Source: Serratia grimesii NBRC 13537
GTDB taxonomy: Bacteria; Pseudomonadota; Gammaproteobacteria; Enterobacterales; Enterobacteriaceae
Direction: 5' to 3'
Assembly: GCF_001590905.1 (NCBI RefSeq)
Contig: NZ_BCTT01000013.1
Location: forward strand, 1-64,000
DNA: 64,000 bases
In this document: positions 61,389 to 64,000 of the stretch, piece after piece
Layout: the number at the start of each line of letters is the position of its first letter
Numbering within the stretch: the stretch's first letter is position 1
The notes under the pieces: model-generated
Told to the model about the DNA's origin: nothing
The model's input: the letters and a program-made list of their open reading frames with translations, nothing else
Database searches by the model: none
Position numbers and translations under genes: made by a program

Positions 61389-61407
61389 GATAATAATTAT
61401 CATTTGC
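61389..61407. promoter_or_regulatory. Fur box upstream of chaN-like gene
   Basis: GATAATAATTATCATTTGC matches 16 of 19 consensus positions, the best 19-mer in the window, located 36 nt before the ChaN-like start. mmuP begins 140 nt away on the other strand and may or may not be affected. Confidence 0.87.
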
Positions 61408-61547
61408 ATATAGATGGCAACCTATCCTGAGACGTCGATAACTATATTTTTACCTTATGGTTTTTTGTCTCACATTGATTTCATGAGGTATTGCAGGTAT
61501 AACCAATAGCCATTTAGCTGCTTAGACGTCTATACGGATAGAATATC

Positions 61548-62957
61548 ATGCACTCACCTGTTTCCGCCGAAGGGCAATTCAAACGCACCATGAAAGCCCG
61601 GCATCTGGTGATGCTGTCGCTGGGGGGCGTGATTGGTACCGGGCTGTTCTTCAATACCGGCTATATCATTTCCACTACCGGTGCTCTCGGCACCCTGCTG
61701 GCCTATTTGATCGGGGCGTTGGTGGTTTATCTGGTGATGCTGTGTTTGGGTGAGCTGTCGGTGGCGATGCCGGAAACCGGTGCCTTTCACGTCTACGCAT
61801 CACGCTATCTTGGCTCGGCCACCGGTTATACCGTCGCCTGGCTGTACTGGCTCACCTGGACGGTAGCACTGGGTTCCAGCCTGACCGCCGCCGGTTTCTG
61901 CATGCAGTATTGGTTCCCTCAATCGCCGGTGTGGCTATGGTGTTTGATCTTCTGCGCGGCGATTTTCCTGCTTAACGTGGTCACTACCCGGTTCTTTGCT
62001 GAGAGCGAATTCTGGTTCTCGCTGATCAAGGTCGTCACCATTCTGGCATTTATCATCCTCGGCGGTGCGGCAATGTTCGGCCTGCTGCCGATGAAAGACG
62101 GTACGCCAGCGCCCTTCCTGCATAACCTGACCGCCTCCGGCTGGCTGCCAAACGGCACCTTGCCGATCCTGATGACCATGGTGGCAGTGAACTTCGCCTT
62201 CTCCGGCACCGAACTTATCGGTATTGCCGCCGGTGAAACCGAGAACCCGGAAAAGGTGGTGCCTTGGGCGATACGTACCACGGTGATTCGCCTGATGCTG
62301 TTCTTTATTGGTACGGTGTTTATTTTGGCTGCGCTGATCCCGATGGATCAGGCAGGGATTGTCAAAAGCCCGTTTGTGCTGGTGTTTGAACGCATCGGGG
62401 TGCCCTATGCCGCCGATATCTTTAATTTCGTGATCCTGACCGCCATTCTGTCAGCAGCCAACTCGGGCCTGTACGCTTCGGGTCGCATGCTGTGGTCGCT
62501 GGCCAACCAGCGCACCCTGCCGGCTTATTTCTCCCGCGTCAATAAACGGGGTATCCCGATCAACGCGCTGACGTTCAGCATGCTCGGCGGCGTACTGGCA
62601 TTGCTGACCAGCGTAATCGCGCCGGACACGGTATTTGTAGCACTGTCAGCGATTTCCGGCTTTGCGGTGGTGGTGGTCTGGTTGAGTATCTGCGCGTCGC
62701 ACTACGCGTTCCGCCGTCATTATGTCCGCAGTGGCCAGCCCATTTCCGGTTTAAAATACCGCGCGCCGGGTTACCCGTTAACGCCGATCGTGGGTTTTAC
62801 GCTGTGCCTGCTGGCCTGCGTCGGACTGGCATTCGATCCAGAACAACGTATTGCACTGTATTGCGGTTTGCCGTTTGTGGCCCTGTGCTACGCCGCCTAT
62901 TATCTGACCCGCCGCACCGGGCAAAAAACAACGCTGGGAGAGCATCATGTCGGTTAA
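61548..62957 (+). CDS. mmuP: S-methylmethionine permease MmuP
   Basis: A 469-residue amino-acid transporter of the APC family with 12 hydrophobic segments; conserved [13 protein letters not shown] near the N-terminus and [29 protein letters not shown] in the middle. Identification as the S-methylmethionine permease rests on similarity to E. coli MmuP and on the coupled mmuM gene, whose start overlaps its end by 11 nt. Confidence 0.9.
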   Translation: MHSPVSAEGQFKRTMKARHLVMLSLGGVIGTGLFFNTGYIISTTGALGTLLAYLIGALVVYLVMLCLGELSVAMPETGAFHVYASRYLGSATGYTVAWLYWLTWTVALGSSLTAAGFCMQYWFPQSPVWLWCLIFCAAIFLLNVVTTRFFAESEFWFSLIKVVTILAFIILGGAAMFGLLPMKDGTPAPFLHNLTASGWLPNGTLPILMTMVAVNFAFSGTELIGIAAGETENPEKVVPWAIRTTVIRLMLFFIGTVFILAALIPMDQAGIVKSPFVLVFERIGVPYAADIFNFVILTAILSAANSGLYASGRMLWSLANQRTLPAYFSRVNKRGIPINALTFSMLGGVLALLTSVIAPDTVFVALSAISGFAVVVVWLSICASHYAFRRHYVRSGQPISGLKYRAPGYPLTPIVGFTLCLLACVGLAFDPEQRIALYCGLPFVALCYAAYYLTRRTGQKTTLGEHHVG

Positions 62958-63885
62958 CAACCCTATCACCACACTCTTAACCGCCAACCGTACACTGATT
63001 TTAGACGGTGCGTTGGCCACGGAATTAGAAGCGCGCGGCTGTGACCTTAGCGATCCGCTGTGGTCGGCAAAAGTGCTGATTGAAAACCCTGAGCTGATTT
63101 ATCAGGTTCACCTCGACTATTTTAACGCAGGCGCGCAATGCGCTATCACCGCCAGCTATCAGGCTACACCACAAGGCTTTTTACGCCGCGGTTTGGATCA
63201 TTCACAGTCCCTGGCGTTGATCGCCAAAAGCGTGCAACTGGCGCAACAGGCACGCAACGACTATCTGGCACTGCACCCACAGGCGGTACCGCTGTTGATC
63301 GCCGGATCGGTCGGTCCCTATGGGGCTTATCTCGCCGACGGGTCCGAATATCGCGGTGATTACGCCTTGCCGCAGGAAGAAATGATGGCCTTTCACCGCC
63401 CACGTATCAAAGCGTTGGCTGAAGCCGGTGTTGATTTGCTGGCCTGTGAAACCCTGCCATCGTTTGGTGAGTTGCAAGCATTGTTGATCCTGTTACAAGA
63501 GTTTCCAACGCTTGGCGCATGGTTTGCCTTTACCCTGCGCGACAGCCAACACCTCAGCGACGGTACGCCGTTAGTCACGGTTATGGCGGCGTTGCACGCC
63601 AATCCACAGGTACTGGCGATCGGCATTAACTGCATTGCACTGGAAAATGTCACCCCGGCGCTGCAGCAGCTTGCTGCGCTGACTGACAAGCCGCTGCTGG
63701 TCTACCCGAACTCTGGCGAACATTACGACGCGGTAAGCAAAACCTGGCATACCTGTGGTGGCGCACACGGTAGTCTGATTGATCAAATCGGCGAATGGCA
63801 GCGCATCGGCGCACAGCTGATTGGCGGTTGTTGCCGCACTACGCCACAAGATATCTGTCAGATCGCCGCACGCTGCAAGGCATAA
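62947..63885 (+). CDS. mmuM: Homocysteine S-methyltransferase MmuM
   Basis: A 312-residue zinc enzyme transferring methyl from S-methylmethionine to homocysteine, yielding methionine. Pfam S-methyl_trans blocks: [13 protein letters not shown], the zinc ligands Cys in NCIALENV and the paired Cys of [11 protein letters not shown], and YPNSGEHYD. It is translationally coupled to mmuP and ends at a strong hairpin. Confidence 0.93.
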   Translation: MSVNNPITTLLTANRTLILDGALATELEARGCDLSDPLWSAKVLIENPELIYQVHLDYFNAGAQCAITASYQATPQGFLRRGLDHSQSLALIAKSVQLAQQARNDYLALHPQAVPLLIAGSVGPYGAYLADGSEYRGDYALPQEEMMAFHRPRIKALAEAGVDLLACETLPSFGELQALLILLQEFPTLGAWFAFTLRDSQHLSDGTPLVTVMAALHANPQVLAIGINCIALENVTPALQQLAALTDKPLLVYPNSGEHYDAVSKTWHTCGGAHGSLIDQIGEWQRIGAQLIGGCCRTTPQDICQIAARCKA

Positions 63886-63889
63886 AAAA

Positions 63890-63917
63890 AGCCTCCTGCG
63901 CCGGAACGCAGGAGGCT
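63890..63917. terminator. Terminator between mmuM and the gene at the window end
   Basis: AGCCTCCTGCG (63890-63900), loop CCGGAA, CGCAGGAGGCT (63907-63917). On the minus strand it is followed by a run of seven T, so it chiefly ends the minus-strand gene; it also stands 5 nt after mmuM. Confidence 0.92.
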
Positions 63918-63933
63918 TGTCGTCACTCAAGGC

Positions 63934-64000
63934 TTATAACGGTTCGGTCTGCGCTTCCACCACGGCCAACGCCACCATGTTGACGATGCGGCGTACCGAG
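63934..64000 (-). CDS. maeB: 3' end of NADP-dependent malic enzyme MaeB (partial)
   Basis: The minus strand encodes a C-terminus SVRRIVNMVALAVVEAQTEPL followed by TAA at 63934-63936, then the terminator. This is the kind of ending I associate with enterobacterial MaeB (malic enzyme fused to a phosphotransacetylase-like domain). E. coli maeB lies in the same general region, near hemF and the eut genes. With 21 residues the call is by recall and context. Confidence 0.6.
   Translation of the reverse strand, partial: SVRRIVNMVALAVVEAQTEPL

Overview
The window reads as chromosome of an enterobacterium, most likely Serratia or a close Yersiniaceae relative. The evidence is the E. coli-like order of yfeR-yfeH-ypeB-ligA-zipA-cysZ-cysK-ptsHI-crr, cysM-cysAWUP, and yfeX-yfeY-yfeZ-ypeA-amiA-hemF, combined with a butanediol (bud) operon and dispersed palindromic repeats whose sequence I associate with Serratia/Yersinia intergenic regions. 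The genus call is inference from gene content; no 16S gene is present.

Layout. (1) 1-540: the end of a tRNA array (valUXY-lysV type: a partial tRNA, tRNA-Val(UAC), tRNA-Lys(UUU)), a terminator and a multi-hairpin palindromic element. (2) 545-18644: a complete catecholate siderophore locus in the same relative gene order and orientations as the E. coli enterobactin cluster: entCEBA (2,3-dihydroxybenzoate synthesis and activation), fepB, entS, fepDGC, fes-mbtH-entF and fepA, with Fur-like boxes in each divergent promoter region. entD, entH and fepE are absent from it. (3) 18736-27764: accessory metabolism, namely an orphan DppA-type binding protein, budA-budB with divergent LysR regulator budR (acetoin/butanediol), eutBC (ethanolamine ammonia-lyase without reactivase or permease), a nucleotidyltransferase-fold protein and a FlxA-like coiled-coil protein. 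(4) 27765-38244: conserved core (yfeR/yfeH, ypeB, ligA, zipA, cysZ, cysK, ptsH-ptsI-crr). In E. coli the yfeR side follows the lysV tRNA region closely, so blocks 2-3 look like an insertion beside the tRNA array. (5) 38517-43849: a CpxAR-like two-component pair divergent from a macAB-type efflux pair, sitting where E. coli has pdxK-yfeK-yfeS. (6) 43853-48625: cysM and the cysPUWA sulfate/thiosulfate importer. (7) 48831-54963: yfeX, yfeY, yfeZ, a BOF-family periplasmic protein, ypeA, amiA, hemF, yaiI. (8) 54982-61353: four genes on the minus strand, a ChaN-like lipoprotein, a TonB/HasB-like protein, a secreted oligopeptidase B and a TonB-dependent receptor, with two good Fur boxes. (9) 61548-64000: mmuP-mmuM (S-methylmethionine use) and the 3' end of a gene read as maeB.

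How the genes work together. Iron is the main theme: synthesis, export (EntS), outer-membrane uptake (FepA), periplasmic capture (FepB), inner-membrane import (FepDGC) and hydrolysis (Fes) of a catecholate siderophore are all encoded. A second Fur-marked locus (ChaN/TonB-like/OpdB/receptor) appears to be a separate iron or haem acquisition system that includes a peptidase with a secretion signal; this is the most unusual part of the window. Sulfur supply (cysZ, cysK, cysM, cysPUWA, mmuPM) is the second theme. No CRISPR array, prophage, integrase or insertion sequence was recognised.
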